Positions 26,601 to 34,762 of a stretch of 64,000 nt of DNA are shown piece by piece. Source of the DNA: Eubacterium sp. UBA4343 (GTDB taxonomy: Bacteria; Bacillota; Clostridia; Lachnospirales; Lachnospiraceae); contig DGTF01000061.1 in the NCBI GenBank assembly GCA_002394235.1, forward strand, positions 22,637 to 86,636, given 5' to 3'. Each line of letters opens with the position of its first letter. The first letter of the stretch is position 1. The notes beneath the pieces are model-generated. The model searched no databases, was not told the DNA's origin, and saw only the letters and a program-made list of their open reading frames with translations. Position numbers and translations under genes: made by a program.

Positions 26601-26758
26601 CCGGAGGAACTTCTTGCGTATGAGCTTTTTCCAGAAGATCTGCCCGATGAAGCGGAAGCCCCGGATGCTTTCAGCTTCCCCGTCGCTGAAGTCTTCCGGG
26701 CTTTGCTCTTTGTGGAAACGCCGGACGCGGTTTCCTGTCTCCCCTTACTATGTGCCAA
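23651..26758 (-). CDS. ftsK: DNA translocase FtsK/SpoIIIE
   Basis: Membrane-anchored hexameric motor that pumps chromosomal DNA through the division or sporulation septum. A Ser/Arg-rich basic N-terminus (about 1-95) precedes four membrane segments (about 95-240), a long charged linker (about 260-600), the RecA-like motor with Walker A GATGSGKSVCINTF (about 700) and IVVDELADLMM, then a winged-helix gamma domain that reads KOPS-like sequences (SIGMLQRAFRIGFNRAARIMDQL). At 1035 residues it is longer than Bacillus SpoIIIE, owing to the N-terminus and linker. Start is TTG at 26758 with GGAGTG seven bases upstream. Whether it serves vegetative division or sporulation cannot be told here. Confidence 0.95.
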   Translation of the reverse strand: MAHSKGRQETASGVSTKSKARKTSATGKLKASGASASSGRSSGKSSYARSSSGKGTSGTTSSRRRSSGRSSAGAASQYRTSGHSTRSEAKREAEIKRDVGILLTLGISILLFLSCIGLAGPLGSALAALAFGLFGITAYIFPFLLLYLVIFLIANSASPDVTRRVISLSGLYIFICAFAQLILSGYEKSTGPAQIFRECSRYHTGGGILGGILVLLFGRGFGIIGAYVIVIIALVIFALLLTQKSLFSLIRDRSDYLYDTRDIREQEREERRLIRQEKRDAAIAKKEREAALRMKTRERQAAAEETTRMARRVEPQTIPHPDRDPGFAAKASSPVSKTTIDAASLAPIISQLQTDQTPDSSNPESRDSKPNNRAVTSFDPETGEILDAGAEPEADDLITPEAIPDAIISNGTGRTDDAAVFPGTESSLSSAGQENHFGETAGRSSHDMAVDTASAVDGRGQAEKKSDPEENGETDEMNTSPEESSDRIDSCVYPNDNGDRTAQTQPDENAPAAGERRTSIRRAKSSAGAPEEIQVPEQEEEIAEEYVFPPIDLLNPPKPNQRGDSNEHLKATAAKLQQTLHNFGVEVTINHISCGPTVTQYELTPQMGVKVSKILSLQDDIKLNLAATDVRIEAPIPGKAAIGIEVPNKTNTTVSMRELLESEAFRKAKSKLAICVGKDIAGQPVIADIAKMPHLLIAGATGSGKSVCINTFIMSILYKSRPDEVKFIMIDPKVVELSVYNGIPHLLIPVVTDPKKAAGALNWAVSEMTDRYQKFAEMGVRDLRGYNEKVDAMPPDENGKKPKKMFRIVIVVDELADLMMVAQNEVEDAICRLAQLARACGIHLIIATQRPSVNVITGLIKANMPSRIALSVTSGVDSRTIIDMNGAEKLLGKGDMLFYPQGYQKPARIQGAFLTDEEIANVVNYLKENHKVLHFTQENMMQIQEAIDKNAAGSVSPSGDAMDTDSYFTDAGKLIIEKDKASIGMLQRAFRIGFNRAARIMDQLCDAGVVGEEEGTKPRKVLMSMEQFENYLEEN

Positions 26759-26785
26759 TGATTACACTCCTCTTATCCGATTGTC

Positions 26786-27655
26786 TCAGTGCAGGTACGC
26801 AATGATGGATAGTACACCTGCCGCCAGACAATAAACTGCAAAAAAACGATTTGAATTTCTGTTCAATAACTGAATGGTATAACGGAGTACCAGATATCCG
26901 ACCACTGCAGCGACAAGAATCCCCACGATACACGGACCTATGCCCACGGTCTTCCCGACAGATACCGGTGATGGTCCCTCAAGAAGCAGACCTCCCAGAA
27001 TTGACGGAATACTGATCAGCATGGCATACCGGATCGTGTATTTTCTGGAAAAACCCGCGAGACTGCATCCGGCCATGATCATACCGATTCTGGAAACCCC
27101 GGGAACCGCTGAAATTCCCTGGAAGACCCCGATGATCAAGGCGTCAGAATACCTCGTGCCCTTCGGCTTTTTTTTCCGGTCGTCTGAGAATGAGGAAACC
27201 ATCAGCATCAGCGCGGTAACCATAAATCCCATGGCGGTGATCAGAAGATTGCGGGCGCCAATCTCTGCAAAACGGCGAAGAATCAAGGCAATCAGGACGG
27301 TCGGAATCATGGAAACCGCCAGATATACCACAAGTCTGCGGTAAGCGGATTTTAGCATCGGACGGTATTCCCCATCCTCTGAATGTCCGAAGTTTCGCAC
27401 GAAGGTGATCAGGTTGAATATGCCGTCCTGAAGGAGGCCGGCAAGCGCGTTCCACAGACGGAGAAGATCATCCTTCAGAACAAGGCATACCGCTGCCAGC
27501 GTTCCGATATGCATCAGCGTCAGAAACTTCAGCGAAAGCCCGGTGCTGATTCCCATAAAACTGCCGGCCAGCACCAGATGTCCGGAGCTGCTGACAGGAA
27601 GAAAGGATGCAATACCCTGTATGCACCCCAGAATCATCGCCTGTAGAATAGACAT
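26786..27655 (-). CDS. uppP: Divergent undecaprenyl-diphosphatase family protein (UppP/BacA)
   Basis: A 289-residue multi-spanning membrane protein of the family that removes a phosphate from undecaprenyl diphosphate to recycle the wall-lipid carrier. The two half-motifs are recognisable: IQGIASFLPVSSSGH (residues 12-26) and PGVSRIGMIMAG (about 185). However, the second acidic residue of the first motif (Glu21 in Escherichia coli BacA) is Ser17 here, and in the second motif the usual PGxSRSxxT has Ile in place of the Ser and the Thr. The histidine and arginine are kept. It may be a paralogue with altered activity. AAGGAG lies six bases before the ATG. The gap to ftsK is 27 bases. Confidence 0.85.
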   Translation of the reverse strand: MSILQAMILGCIQGIASFLPVSSSGHLVLAGSFMGISTGLSLKFLTLMHIGTLAAVCLVLKDDLLRLWNALAGLLQDGIFNLITFVRNFGHSEDGEYRPMLKSAYRRLVVYLAVSMIPTVLIALILRRFAEIGARNLLITAMGFMVTALMLMVSSFSDDRKKKPKGTRYSDALIIGVFQGISAVPGVSRIGMIMAGCSLAGFSRKYTIRYAMLISIPSILGGLLLEGPSPVSVGKTVGIGPCIVGILVAAVVGYLVLRYTIQLLNRNSNRFFAVYCLAAGVLSIIAYLH

Positions 27656-27686
27656 CGTTTACTCCTTATTTGTTCAGAGTTATAAG

Positions 27687-27724
27687 AAACCGGTCCGAAA
27701 ATATCTGCAGGTCGGGACCGGTTT
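27687..27724 (-). terminator. Inverted repeat after yebC, probable terminator
   Basis: AAACCGGTCC and GGACCGGTTT form a perfect ten-base stem with an 18-base loop. There is no long T run on the minus strand (CTTATAACTC follows), so termination may be partial. Confidence 0.5.
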
Positions 27725-27743
27725 AATGATCATATCAGTTCAA

Positions 27744-28487
27744 TTACTCCTCGTCGAGATCTCCGTCGAGGTTGGTGTAGACATTCTGAACGTCATCGCT
27801 CTCATCCAGAAGATCCAGAATCCTCTGAAGCATCTTGCGGTCATTCTCATCCGTCAGAGCTGTCTTTGTCTGAGGAAGCATGACGACATCCGCCTCAGAC
27901 ATGACAATGCCCTTCTTCTCGAGAGCTTCCCGAACCGCAGAGAAATCATTCGGAGCAGTCAGAATCTCATAGCAATCCTCTTCTTCATTGAAATCTTCCG
28001 CGCCGCAGTCAAGGGCGAGCATCATAAGATCATCCGCGGAACCATCATAATCCTCTTTGCTGACGATGATCTGTCCCTTCTCATCAAACATAAAGGAAAC
28101 GCATCCGGGTGTTCCGACATTTCCGTTTCCCTTGGAGAATGCGCTTCTGACATCTGCTGCCGTGCGGTTCTTGTTGTCTGTAAGGGTCTGGACGATTACG
28201 GCAACTCCGCCGGGGCCGTAGCCTTCATAGGTGATGTGCTCATAGTTGTCCGCGTTCGCGGCACCTGCAGCCTTTTCAATACCGCGCTTGATGGTATCGT
28301 TCGGCATGTTATTGGCCTTGGCTTTTGCGATTACATCACGAAGCTTGCTGTTGTTGTCCGGATCCGGTCCGCCCTCTTTCACGGCAATCACGATTTCACG
28401 GCCGATAATGGTAAAGATCTTGCCCTTAGCCGCGTCGTTCTTCTCCTTCTTATGCTTGATGTTCGCAAACTTTGAATGTCCTGACAT
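27744..28487 (-). CDS. yebC: YebC/PmpR/TACO1 family protein
   Basis: A 247-residue cytoplasmic protein with the family signature [20 protein letters not shown] at the N-terminus and [14 protein letters not shown] in the middle. YebC proteins were long annotated as transcription regulators; more recent work links family members to translation of difficult (for example proline-rich) stretches on the ribosome. Which applies here is unknown. GAGGAG precedes the ATG by nine bases. It appears to be a single-gene unit, with an inverted repeat after it. Here the signature has Phe where many have Trp (HSKW), a common variant. Confidence 0.93.
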   Translation of the reverse strand: MSGHSKFANIKHKKEKNDAAKGKIFTIIGREIVIAVKEGGPDPDNNSKLRDVIAKAKANNMPNDTIKRGIEKAAGAANADNYEHITYEGYGPGGVAVIVQTLTDNKNRTAADVRSAFSKGNGNVGTPGCVSFMFDEKGQIIVSKEDYDGSADDLMMLALDCGAEDFNEEEDCYEILTAPNDFSAVREALEKKGIVMSEADVVMLPQTKTALTDENDRKMLQRILDLLDESDDVQNVYTNLDGDLDEE

Positions 28488-28755
28488 AAAATTTCACTCC
28501 TCATTAAATTGTAGATAGTATATGAATTCAGCGCCGGATACTGTAACCGGCCATCCTGTATGCAGCGCCACGTGCTGTATACAGGGTCCGGCGGTTTTCA
28601 TAACTAGCGCTAATTTTAACATTACTTTAAAAATATATCACTGAATAGGTGGATCGTCAACCGGCTGCAAAGAGAGTCAAAGCAGCAAAGAAACAGAAAA
28701 TTTCAGAGCTCTGTCTCCCTTTGAGGTGACAGCGGAAAAGCGCGGCGCCGTTTTG
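28488..28755. other. Intergenic gap, nothing recognised
   Basis: 268 bp between yebC and the NAD(P)HX repair gene. Short GC-rich palindromes are present near 28560-28600 and 28715-28745 but no clear terminator, promoter or repeat copy. Confidence 0.4.
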
Positions 28756-30276
28756 TCAGAGAAATTCGTGGATGAATTCGAGAATGTTCCCGGCAGTCGC
28801 AGAGGCCTCTGAATATTTCTCGGATGCCCTCTCTCCGCATTTTCCGTGGATGTAGACACCGAGGGCGGCAGCGACACCGGTATATTCTCCGTGCTGCGCG
28901 GTCAAACCGGCGATGATTCCGGTCAGGACATCTCCGCTTCCTGCCGTGGATAGTGCGCTGTTGCCGGACCGGTTCAGAAAGCAGCTGCCATTCGGGAGCG
29001 CTGTGACGGTTGCGGCGTCCTTCAGAACCACTGTGTTGCGGACCTCCTCGGCAGCATGCCTGGCGATGCTGACGGCAGATGACTTGATGTCTGAGGGCGC
29101 AATGCCGGTCAGACGGCTCATCTCCCCCACGTGCGGCGTGAAAACGGACGGAAAACGAATCTCCCGAAGAAGATCGTTGTGCGCCGCGATGAGATTCAGC
29201 GCGTCGGCGTCAAAGACGGCAGGTATTTTTCTTTCCTGATTGAGACGGAGAAATTCCCGCATAAGAGAAAGTGCCGTATCGCCGGTTCCGAGTCCGGGAC
29301 CGATCAGTACAGTATCCGCCCATTTCATATCCGCTGCAAGCTGTGGAAAGTCTTTTGCGCCATCCCGGTATGTGGAGATGAGAGCTTCCGGGAACAGCGA
29401 GCATATCGGTGTGCGATTATTCTCTTCCGTGAAGATCTTTACCATTCCGACACCGGTCAGAAGCGCGGCTTTTGCGGAGAGATACGCCGCCCCGCAGATA
29501 TTCCGCGATCCGGCGATGACGAGGATCTTCCGGAAGGTTCCCTTGTTGCCGGATTCATCCCGCTTCGGGAGGTAATCCAGATCACTGTGTTCGATGGTAT
29601 ACAGCTGGCAGGCTTTCGTGATCTTTCTGGCAAGCGGAATCCCGATCTGCTTTACCTTGATCTTTCCGGCGCAGGCTGCTCCGGGATAGATGTAGAGCCC
29701 GGCCTTTCCGGTTGTGAAAGTGACGGTGAGATCCGCCCGGACGGCTGTGCCCATGATCATGCCGGAGTCGGTGTTGACACCGGACGGCATATCGACAGCT
29801 GCGACAGGCACCTCAGAATGATTGATCCGGTCAATGAGTTCGGCATAGATTCCGGTGATGTCCCGCTTGAGCCCGATTCCGAAGAGGGCATCTATGATAA
29901 GAGAATAATCCTCCGGATGAAAATCCGCCAGCTCCTCGCCCGGCGTCGTGCGCGCCCGGATGACCGGAATCGGAAAGCCTTCGATGATATGAAGCTGCTG
30001 GTTCAGCTGGTCACTGAATTTTTCCTCCGGTCCGGCAAGAAAAACCGTGCAGCTGTATCCCTCCTCGCAGAGAACGCGGGCCACAGCGACTCCGTCTCCG
30101 CCATTGTTTCCCGTTCCGCAGACGACGAGGATCCGATCCATGTCATACTGCCGTTTTTCAATTTCTGATGCACAGGCAAGTGCCGCCCGCTCCATGAGGA
30201 CCATAGAAGGCATTCCAGCCGCGACAGCGCTTCGGTCCGCGTCCTGATGCTGCCTTGCACTCAAGATCAGTTTCAT
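28756..30276 (-). CDS. nnr: Bifunctional NAD(P)HX epimerase / ADP-dependent dehydratase
   Basis: Repairs NADH and NADPH that have become hydrated: the N-terminal domain epimerises the hydrate and the C-terminal domain dehydrates it using ADP. The N-terminal YjeF_N domain (about 1-215) has VVCGTGNNGGDGVAVARVL; the C-terminal ribokinase-like domain (about 225-500) has LIGPGLGTGD, FDADALNLI, TPHVGEMSRL and STAGSGDVLTGIIAGL. The length of 506 residues fits the fused form. GGGAGG lies eight bases before the ATG. A 38-bp tandem repeat and the rex terminator precede it. In clostridial genomes this gene often lies near alr or acpS; neither is here. Confidence 0.96.
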   Translation of the reverse strand: MKLILSARQHQDADRSAVAAGMPSMVLMERAALACASEIEKRQYDMDRILVVCGTGNNGGDGVAVARVLCEEGYSCTVFLAGPEEKFSDQLNQQLHIIEGFPIPVIRARTTPGEELADFHPEDYSLIIDALFGIGLKRDITGIYAELIDRINHSEVPVAAVDMPSGVNTDSGMIMGTAVRADLTVTFTTGKAGLYIYPGAACAGKIKVKQIGIPLARKITKACQLYTIEHSDLDYLPKRDESGNKGTFRKILVIAGSRNICGAAYLSAKAALLTGVGMVKIFTEENNRTPICSLFPEALISTYRDGAKDFPQLAADMKWADTVLIGPGLGTGDTALSLMREFLRLNQERKIPAVFDADALNLIAAHNDLLREIRFPSVFTPHVGEMSRLTGIAPSDIKSSAVSIARHAAEEVRNTVVLKDAATVTALPNGSCFLNRSGNSALSTAGSGDVLTGIIAGLTAQHGEYTGVAAALGVYIHGKCGERASEKYSEASATAGNILEFIHEFL

Positions 30277-30308
30277 TCTGTATCCTCCCTTTCTGCTAAA
30301 GGACAGCG

Positions 30309-30422
30309 CAATTCATGAGATCCAATAAACGTTCTCTTCACTGCTCCAATTCATGAGATCCGATAAACGCTCTCTTCTCTGCTCCAATTGATGAGATTCG
30401 ATAACAATTTTCTTTTCCGTTC
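30309..30422. repeat. 38-bp tandem repeat, three units
   Basis: Units at 30309-30346, 30347-30384 and 30385-30422. The first two are almost identical; each starts CAATT[C/G]ATGAGAT and contains a TCTCTTC-like stretch. It lies between the rex terminator and the nnr ribosome-binding site, so it must hold or border the nnr promoter. Confidence 0.85.
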
Positions 30423-30423
30423 C

Positions 30424-30457
30424 AAAAAGAGCCCCCATCTACGCGAGGGGCTCTTAT
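30424..30457 (-). terminator. Rho-independent terminator of rex
   Basis: On the minus strand AAGAGCCCC and GGGGCTCTT form the stem with a ten to eleven base loop, followed by TTT. It starts about 25 bp after the rex stop codon. Confidence 0.9.
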
Positions 30458-30479
30458 ATCGTCTTGTATCGGCAGGTGT

Positions 30480-31121
30480 CTACTTCTCTTCGAGTGTCTT
30501 GAGGTTGTAGGACAGCCGCATCAGACTTTCGGACAGATGAACATTCTGAACAGCCACATTCTTCGGTACCACAAGGTTCAGATCGGTGTGCGCAAAATTC
30601 CAGATGGCGTGAATGCCGTTTTCGATCAGCATCTTGCTTACCTCAATGGCGTATTCCTTTGGGAGAGTCAGCGTCGCGATTTCGACATCATTCTCCCGGA
30701 GAAAGGATGGAATCTCGTCCGTCATACGGATTGGAACACCCCGGATGACCTTGCCCTTTAATTCGGGATTATTGTCGAAAAGTCCGATGATACGGAAACT
30801 GTTCTTCTCAAAGTTCGTATAATTCGCGAGAGCCTGTCCCAGATGTCCGACACCGATAATGATAATATTGTGTATGCGGTCCAGTCCGAGAATTTTGGCG
30901 ATCTCCTCTCGAAGATACTGCACATTATAACCGTAGCCCTGCTGCCCGAAACCGCCGAAATTATTCAGATCCTGCCGGATCTGAGAGGCGGTCACCTTCA
31001 TCTGCTGACTGAGTTCACCGGAAGAAATCCGCTCAACGCCGGCCTCCTGAAGTTCACCGAGATACCGGTAATAACGGGGCAGCCTCTTGATAACGGCTTT
31101 CGAAATCTCTTTCTGACTCAT
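30480..31121 (-). CDS. rex: Redox-sensing transcriptional repressor Rex
   Basis: Senses the NADH/NAD+ ratio and represses fermentation and redox genes; NADH binding releases it from DNA. The N-terminal winged helix (about 1-80) includes RISSGELSQQMKVTASQIRQ and DLNNFGGFGQQGYGYNV; the Rossmann domain carries IIIGVGHLGQALANY, and the C-terminal swapped helix closes the dimer. At 213 residues the length is exact for the family. I chose ATG 31121 because AAGGAGG lies eight bases before it; a longer frame to 31271 has no such site and would cover the promoter. The gene is divergent from an ABC-F ATPase and has a strong promoter with a likely self-operator. Confidence 0.97.
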   Translation of the reverse strand: MSQKEISKAVIKRLPRYYRYLGELQEAGVERISSGELSQQMKVTASQIRQDLNNFGGFGQQGYGYNVQYLREEIAKILGLDRIHNIIIIGVGHLGQALANYTNFEKNSFRIIGLFDNNPELKGKVIRGVPIRMTDEIPSFLRENDVEIATLTLPKEYAIEVSKMLIENGIHAIWNFAHTDLNLVVPKNVAVQNVHLSESLMRLSYNLKTLEEK

Positions 31122-31149
31122 ATAAGAAAACCTCCTTGAAGCTACTACT

Positions 31150-31178
31150 ATTATATGTAATTGTCTAATTTTTGTCAA
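31150..31178 (-). promoter_or_regulatory. Sigma-A-type promoter of rex
   Basis: TTGACA (31173-31178), 17-base spacer, TATAAT (31150-31155): a perfect match to consensus on the minus strand. The start of transcription would be near 31143, giving a leader of about 20 bases with the AAGGAGG site. Confidence 0.9.
31161..31178. promoter_or_regulatory. Probable Rex operator over the rex promoter
   Basis: The 18-mer TTGACAAAAATTAGACAA covers the -35 and spacer. Against the Rex consensus (TTGTTAA, four free bases, TTAACAA) it matches about 10 of 14 fixed positions, including both TTG and CAA ends. Self-repression is inferred; it could also affect the divergent ABC-F gene. Confidence 0.5.
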
Positions 31179-31203
31179 AGTATTTCTCTTTTTCCTGCCG
31201 CCC

Positions 31204-31231
31204 TTGCTTTGTTGTTTTTTTTCGGTATAAT
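31204..31231 (+). promoter_or_regulatory. Candidate promoter of the ABC-F gene
   Basis: TATAAT at 31226-31231 with a weak -35 (TTGCTT at 31204-31209, spacer 16). The position, 75 bases before the start codon, is suitable. Confidence 0.5.
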
Positions 31232-31306
31232 TGGAAGGTAAATGCTCCGCCAGAGAGGCGGCGGGACGCAAACAGGAAAAGTTACGGATGTGTGAGGTGG
31301 ACAGAT

Positions 31307-33343
31307 ATGATTCTCTCCTGTCAGAATATCAGCAAGACATTTGGATCAGAGGAAATCCTGAAGGATATTTCCTTCCATATTGAAGAAAGGGACAAGGCCG
31401 CTCTGATCGGTGTGAATGGAGCGGGCAAATCGACGCTGCTCCGGATCATTACCGGGGCTCTCAGTCCGGACACCGGAGAAGTCACTGTCACGCACGGCAA
31501 GACCATGGGATATCTGGCGCAGTACCAGGACATGGAATCAGACGAGACGATCTACCAGGAGGTCCGGAAGGCAAAGCAGGACATCCTTGATATGGAGCAG
31601 CGTCTGCGGGAGATGGAGCGCCGGATGGACACGGTCACCGGCGAGGAGGCCGTTTCGCTGATGAACCGCTATACTGAGCTGATGCATGAGTTCGAGTTGC
31701 AGAACGGATATGCGGCGGAGAGCGAGATCACAGGCGTTCTGAAGGGCCTCGGATTCGAGGAAAAAGATTTTGACCGCCGTCTGGGTTCCCTCTCCGGCGG
31801 CCAGAAGACACGGGTTGTTCTGGGCAAGCTTCTGCTGACAAAGCCGGACATTCTGCTCCTTGATGAGCCGACCAACCACCTGGATCTCTCCTCCATCGAG
31901 TGGCTGGAGAATTTTCTCATCAATTATCCGGGAACCGTGCTCATTGTCTCTCATGACCGGTATTTCCTGAACCGCATCGTCACGCGGGTTATCGAGATCG
32001 AAAACGGAAGATCGATGAGCTTCGAGGGAAACTACAACGAATACAGCCGGAAGAAATCAATCGTGCGCAAGGCACAGTACAACGCGTGGGCGAAGCAGCA
32101 GGCTGAGATCCGTCATCAGGAAGCGGTCATCACAAAGCTGAAACAGTTTAACCGGGAGAAGTCCATCAAGCGTGCGGAATCCAGAGAAAAAATGCTCGAT
32201 AAAATGGAGGTACTGGAAAAACCGCAGGAAGTCAGCGCGGATATGCGCATTGAGCTGAAGCCGAGGACGGAAAGCGGCAAGGATGTGCTCACTGTGACCG
32301 GTCTGTCCAAGTCTTTTCCGGGGCTCCTTCTCTTCCGGAATCAGTCCTTTGAGATCAAGCGTGGAGAACGGGTCGCAATCATCGGTGACAACGGAACCGG
32401 AAAGTCCACGATTCTGAAGATGGTCAACGGCCTTCTGACACCGGATGAGGGAAAAATCACACTCGGTTCCAAGGTTCATATCGGGTATTACGATCAGGAG
32501 CAGCAGCTGCTTGACCCGGAGAAGACGATCTTTCAGCAGATCGCAGACGACTACCCCTCTCTGACCGAAACAGAGATCCGCAATGTCCTCGCTGCCTTCC
32601 TGTTTACCGGCGATGATGTGTACAAAAAGATCTCTTCGATCAGCGGCGGCGAGCGCGGGCGTGTGTCCCTGGCCAGACTGATGCTCTCAGAGGCAAATTT
32701 TCTGATTCTGGACGAGCCGACGAACCACCTGGACATCATCTCCAAGGAGATACTGGAAGATGCCCTGAATGAGTATACCGGAACGGTGCTCTATGTGAGC
32801 CACGACCGTTATTTCATCAATCAGACGGCGACCCGCATTCTGGAGCTGACCAATCATACTCTGGTCAACTATATCGGCAACTACGATTATTACATGGAGA
32901 AAAAAGAAGAGCTGACGCGTGCCTATGCCTCTTCTCCTGCGTCTGACGGCGCGGGCGGAAAAAATTCCGGCGCGGCAGGAACAGCTTCCCTCTCCTCTTC
33001 CGGCTCCGAATCAGGAGTCTACGGATCAGCGCCGGCCGGACAGACTGCCGCAGATGGAAATCCTGCGGCGGCCACGGATTCCTCCGGCTCCGGAAAACTG
33101 GACTGGAAAGCACAGAAGGAGGAACAGGCGAGACTTCGGAAAAAGGAAAACCGGATCCGTAAAATTGAAGAGGAAATCGAGAAACTGGAGGCGAGGAACA
33201 AGGAAATCGACGAAGAATTTCTGAAACCGGAGACCGGAACGGATCTGCAGAAATGCCAGGAGCTCGCGAAGGAACAGAACGCGAACAACGACAGGCTTCA
33301 GGAACTCTATGAAGACTGGGAGACAGCTTCCGACGAAGAATGA
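31307..33343 (+). CDS. ABC-F family ATPase (YdiF/Uup type)
   Basis: Soluble twin ABC protein without membrane segments; members act on the ribosome during translation. Domain 1 has Walker A GVNGAGKSTLL, signature LSGGQKTRV and LLLDEPTNHLDL; domain 2 has GDNGTGKSTILK, ISGGERGRVSLARL and LDEPTNHLDI. The interdomain linker is helical and charged (about 245-330). After domain 2 comes a low-complexity Gly/Ser/Ala stretch (about 545-605) and a C-terminal coiled coil rich in Lys and Glu, as in YdiF-type proteins. I see no feature proving antibiotic resistance. The ATG at 31307 has GAGGTGG eight bases upstream. At 678 residues it is long for the family because of the low-complexity insert. Confidence 0.92.
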   Translation: MILSCQNISKTFGSEEILKDISFHIEERDKAALIGVNGAGKSTLLRIITGALSPDTGEVTVTHGKTMGYLAQYQDMESDETIYQEVRKAKQDILDMEQRLREMERRMDTVTGEEAVSLMNRYTELMHEFELQNGYAAESEITGVLKGLGFEEKDFDRRLGSLSGGQKTRVVLGKLLLTKPDILLLDEPTNHLDLSSIEWLENFLINYPGTVLIVSHDRYFLNRIVTRVIEIENGRSMSFEGNYNEYSRKKSIVRKAQYNAWAKQQAEIRHQEAVITKLKQFNREKSIKRAESREKMLDKMEVLEKPQEVSADMRIELKPRTESGKDVLTVTGLSKSFPGLLLFRNQSFEIKRGERVAIIGDNGTGKSTILKMVNGLLTPDEGKITLGSKVHIGYYDQEQQLLDPEKTIFQQIADDYPSLTETEIRNVLAAFLFTGDDVYKKISSISGGERGRVSLARLMLSEANFLILDEPTNHLDIISKEILEDALNEYTGTVLYVSHDRYFINQTATRILELTNHTLVNYIGNYDYYMEKKEELTRAYASSPASDGAGGKNSGAAGTASLSSSGSESGVYGSAPAGQTAADGNPAAATDSSGSGKLDWKAQKEEQARLRKKENRIRKIEEEIEKLEARNKEIDEEFLKPETGTDLQKCQELAKEQNANNDRLQELYEDWETASDEE

Positions 33344-33385
33344 CCGGAATAAATCCTATAATGGCCGTAATAAAAATATGATTGT

Positions 33386-33441
33386 AAAATACAGGAACAG
33401 CCGCTGTGCAGAGCTCTGCACAGCGGCTGTTCCTGTATTTT
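33386..33441. terminator. Perfect 56-bp palindrome, bidirectional terminator
   Basis: Two 28-base arms without any unpaired base, starting AAAATACAGG on both strands, each arm ending in TATTTT. It lies between the convergent ABC-F and icd genes, 43 and 13 bases after their stop codons, and has a T run in both directions. Confidence 0.9.
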
Positions 33442-33453
33442 CCGTGTAAGTAT

Positions 33454-34665
33454 TTACAGCATGGAGTCCAGTGTGTCGCGGATGGCGAGGATGAAATCCT
33501 CGGAATTCAGCGTCTTCACATTCGGAAGTGTTGTGATTCTCGCGAGATCTCCGGTCATTTTTCCGGACTCAATGGTGGTGATGGTTGCCTTCTCAAGCTT
33601 ATCCGCAAAATCGACAAGCTCCGGGAGCTTGTCCAGCTCTCCCCGTTTGCGAAGAGCGCCGCTCCATGCGAAAATAGTGGCTACGGAGTTCGTCGAAGTC
33701 TCCTCGCCGCGCAGATGCTTGTAATAATGTCTCTGAACGGTTCCGTGAGCAGCCTCGTACTCAAAATATCCGTGCGGGGATACCAGAACAGAGGTCATCA
33801 TCGCGAGGGAACCGAAGGCGGAGGACAGCATATCACTCATGACATCTCCGTCGTAGTTTTTGCAGGCCCAGATGAATCCGCCCTCCGATTTCATGATTCG
33901 GGCAACCGCGTCATCGATCAGTGTATAGAAGTAGGTGATGCCGCAGGCCTCAAATTTTTCCTTGTAGTCGTTGTCATAGATCTCCTGGAAGATATCCTTG
34001 AAGCGGTGATCATAGGTCTTGGAAATCGTGTCCTTTGTGGCAAACCAGAGATCTTCCTTTCTGGAGAGGGCAAAATCAAAGCAGCTTCTGGCAAAGCTTG
34101 TGATGGAATCATCCAGGTTATGTGTGCCCTGTACGACACCCGGTCCGTCAAACTTGTGAACCAGCTCTGTCTTCGTGATTTCACCGTCGTCGGAGGTATA
34201 CACCAGTTCAACCTTACCTGCCTTCGGAACACGGATCTCTACGTTGCGGTAGACATCTCCGTAAGCGTGACGGGCGATGGTGATCGGCTTTTTCCAGCAG
34301 CGGACTACCGGTTCAATTCCCTTTACGATAATCGGTGTGCGGAACACGGTGCCGTCCAGCATGGCACGGATGGTTCCGTTCGGGCTCTTCCACATCTCCT
34401 TGAGATTGTATTCCTTAACGCGCGCGGCATTCGGCGTGATGGTCGCGCATTTTACGGCGACGCCGTATTTTTTTGTCGCCTCGGCGGAATCTCTGGTGAC
34501 CTGGTCGTTCGTCTCATCGCGGTGCTTCAGCCCGAGGTCATAGTACTCGGTCTTGAGATCAATATACGGAGTGAGCAGATCATCTTTGATCATCTGCCAC
34601 AGGATCCGGGTCATCTCATCTCCGTCCATTTCAACGAGAGGCGTCTTCATCTGAATTTTTCCCAT
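33454..34665 (-). CDS. icd: NADP-dependent isocitrate dehydrogenase (type II)
   Basis: Oxidative decarboxylation of isocitrate to 2-oxoglutarate, giving NADPH and the carbon skeleton of glutamate. The 403-residue sequence has the eukaryote-like (homodimeric, type II) pattern: [13 protein letters not shown] at the start, [16 protein letters not shown] for substrate binding, [38 protein letters not shown] with metal-binding aspartates, and [11 protein letters not shown] near the cofactor site. The start ATG has AGG nine bases upstream. The gene follows dapL, about 100 bases apart. In fermenting Clostridia it serves biosynthesis of glutamate rather than a full cycle (inference). Confidence 0.97.
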   Translation of the reverse strand: MGKIQMKTPLVEMDGDEMTRILWQMIKDDLLTPYIDLKTEYYDLGLKHRDETNDQVTRDSAEATKKYGVAVKCATITPNAARVKEYNLKEMWKSPNGTIRAMLDGTVFRTPIIVKGIEPVVRCWKKPITIARHAYGDVYRNVEIRVPKAGKVELVYTSDDGEITKTELVHKFDGPGVVQGTHNLDDSITSFARSCFDFALSRKEDLWFATKDTISKTYDHRFKDIFQEIYDNDYKEKFEACGITYFYTLIDDAVARIMKSEGGFIWACKNYDGDVMSDMLSSAFGSLAMMTSVLVSPHGYFEYEAAHGTVQRHYYKHLRGEETSTNSVATIFAWSGALRKRGELDKLPELVDFADKLEKATITTIESGKMTGDLARITTLPNVKTLNSEDFILAIRDTLDSML

Positions 34666-34762
34666 TATTTTGTACCTGCCTTCTATTTCGGATTCTTTCG
34701 CGATATTCTGCGGTCTGTCCCGGAATCATTGTCCGTGAAGATTCCTGACGGATCCTTCGTTA

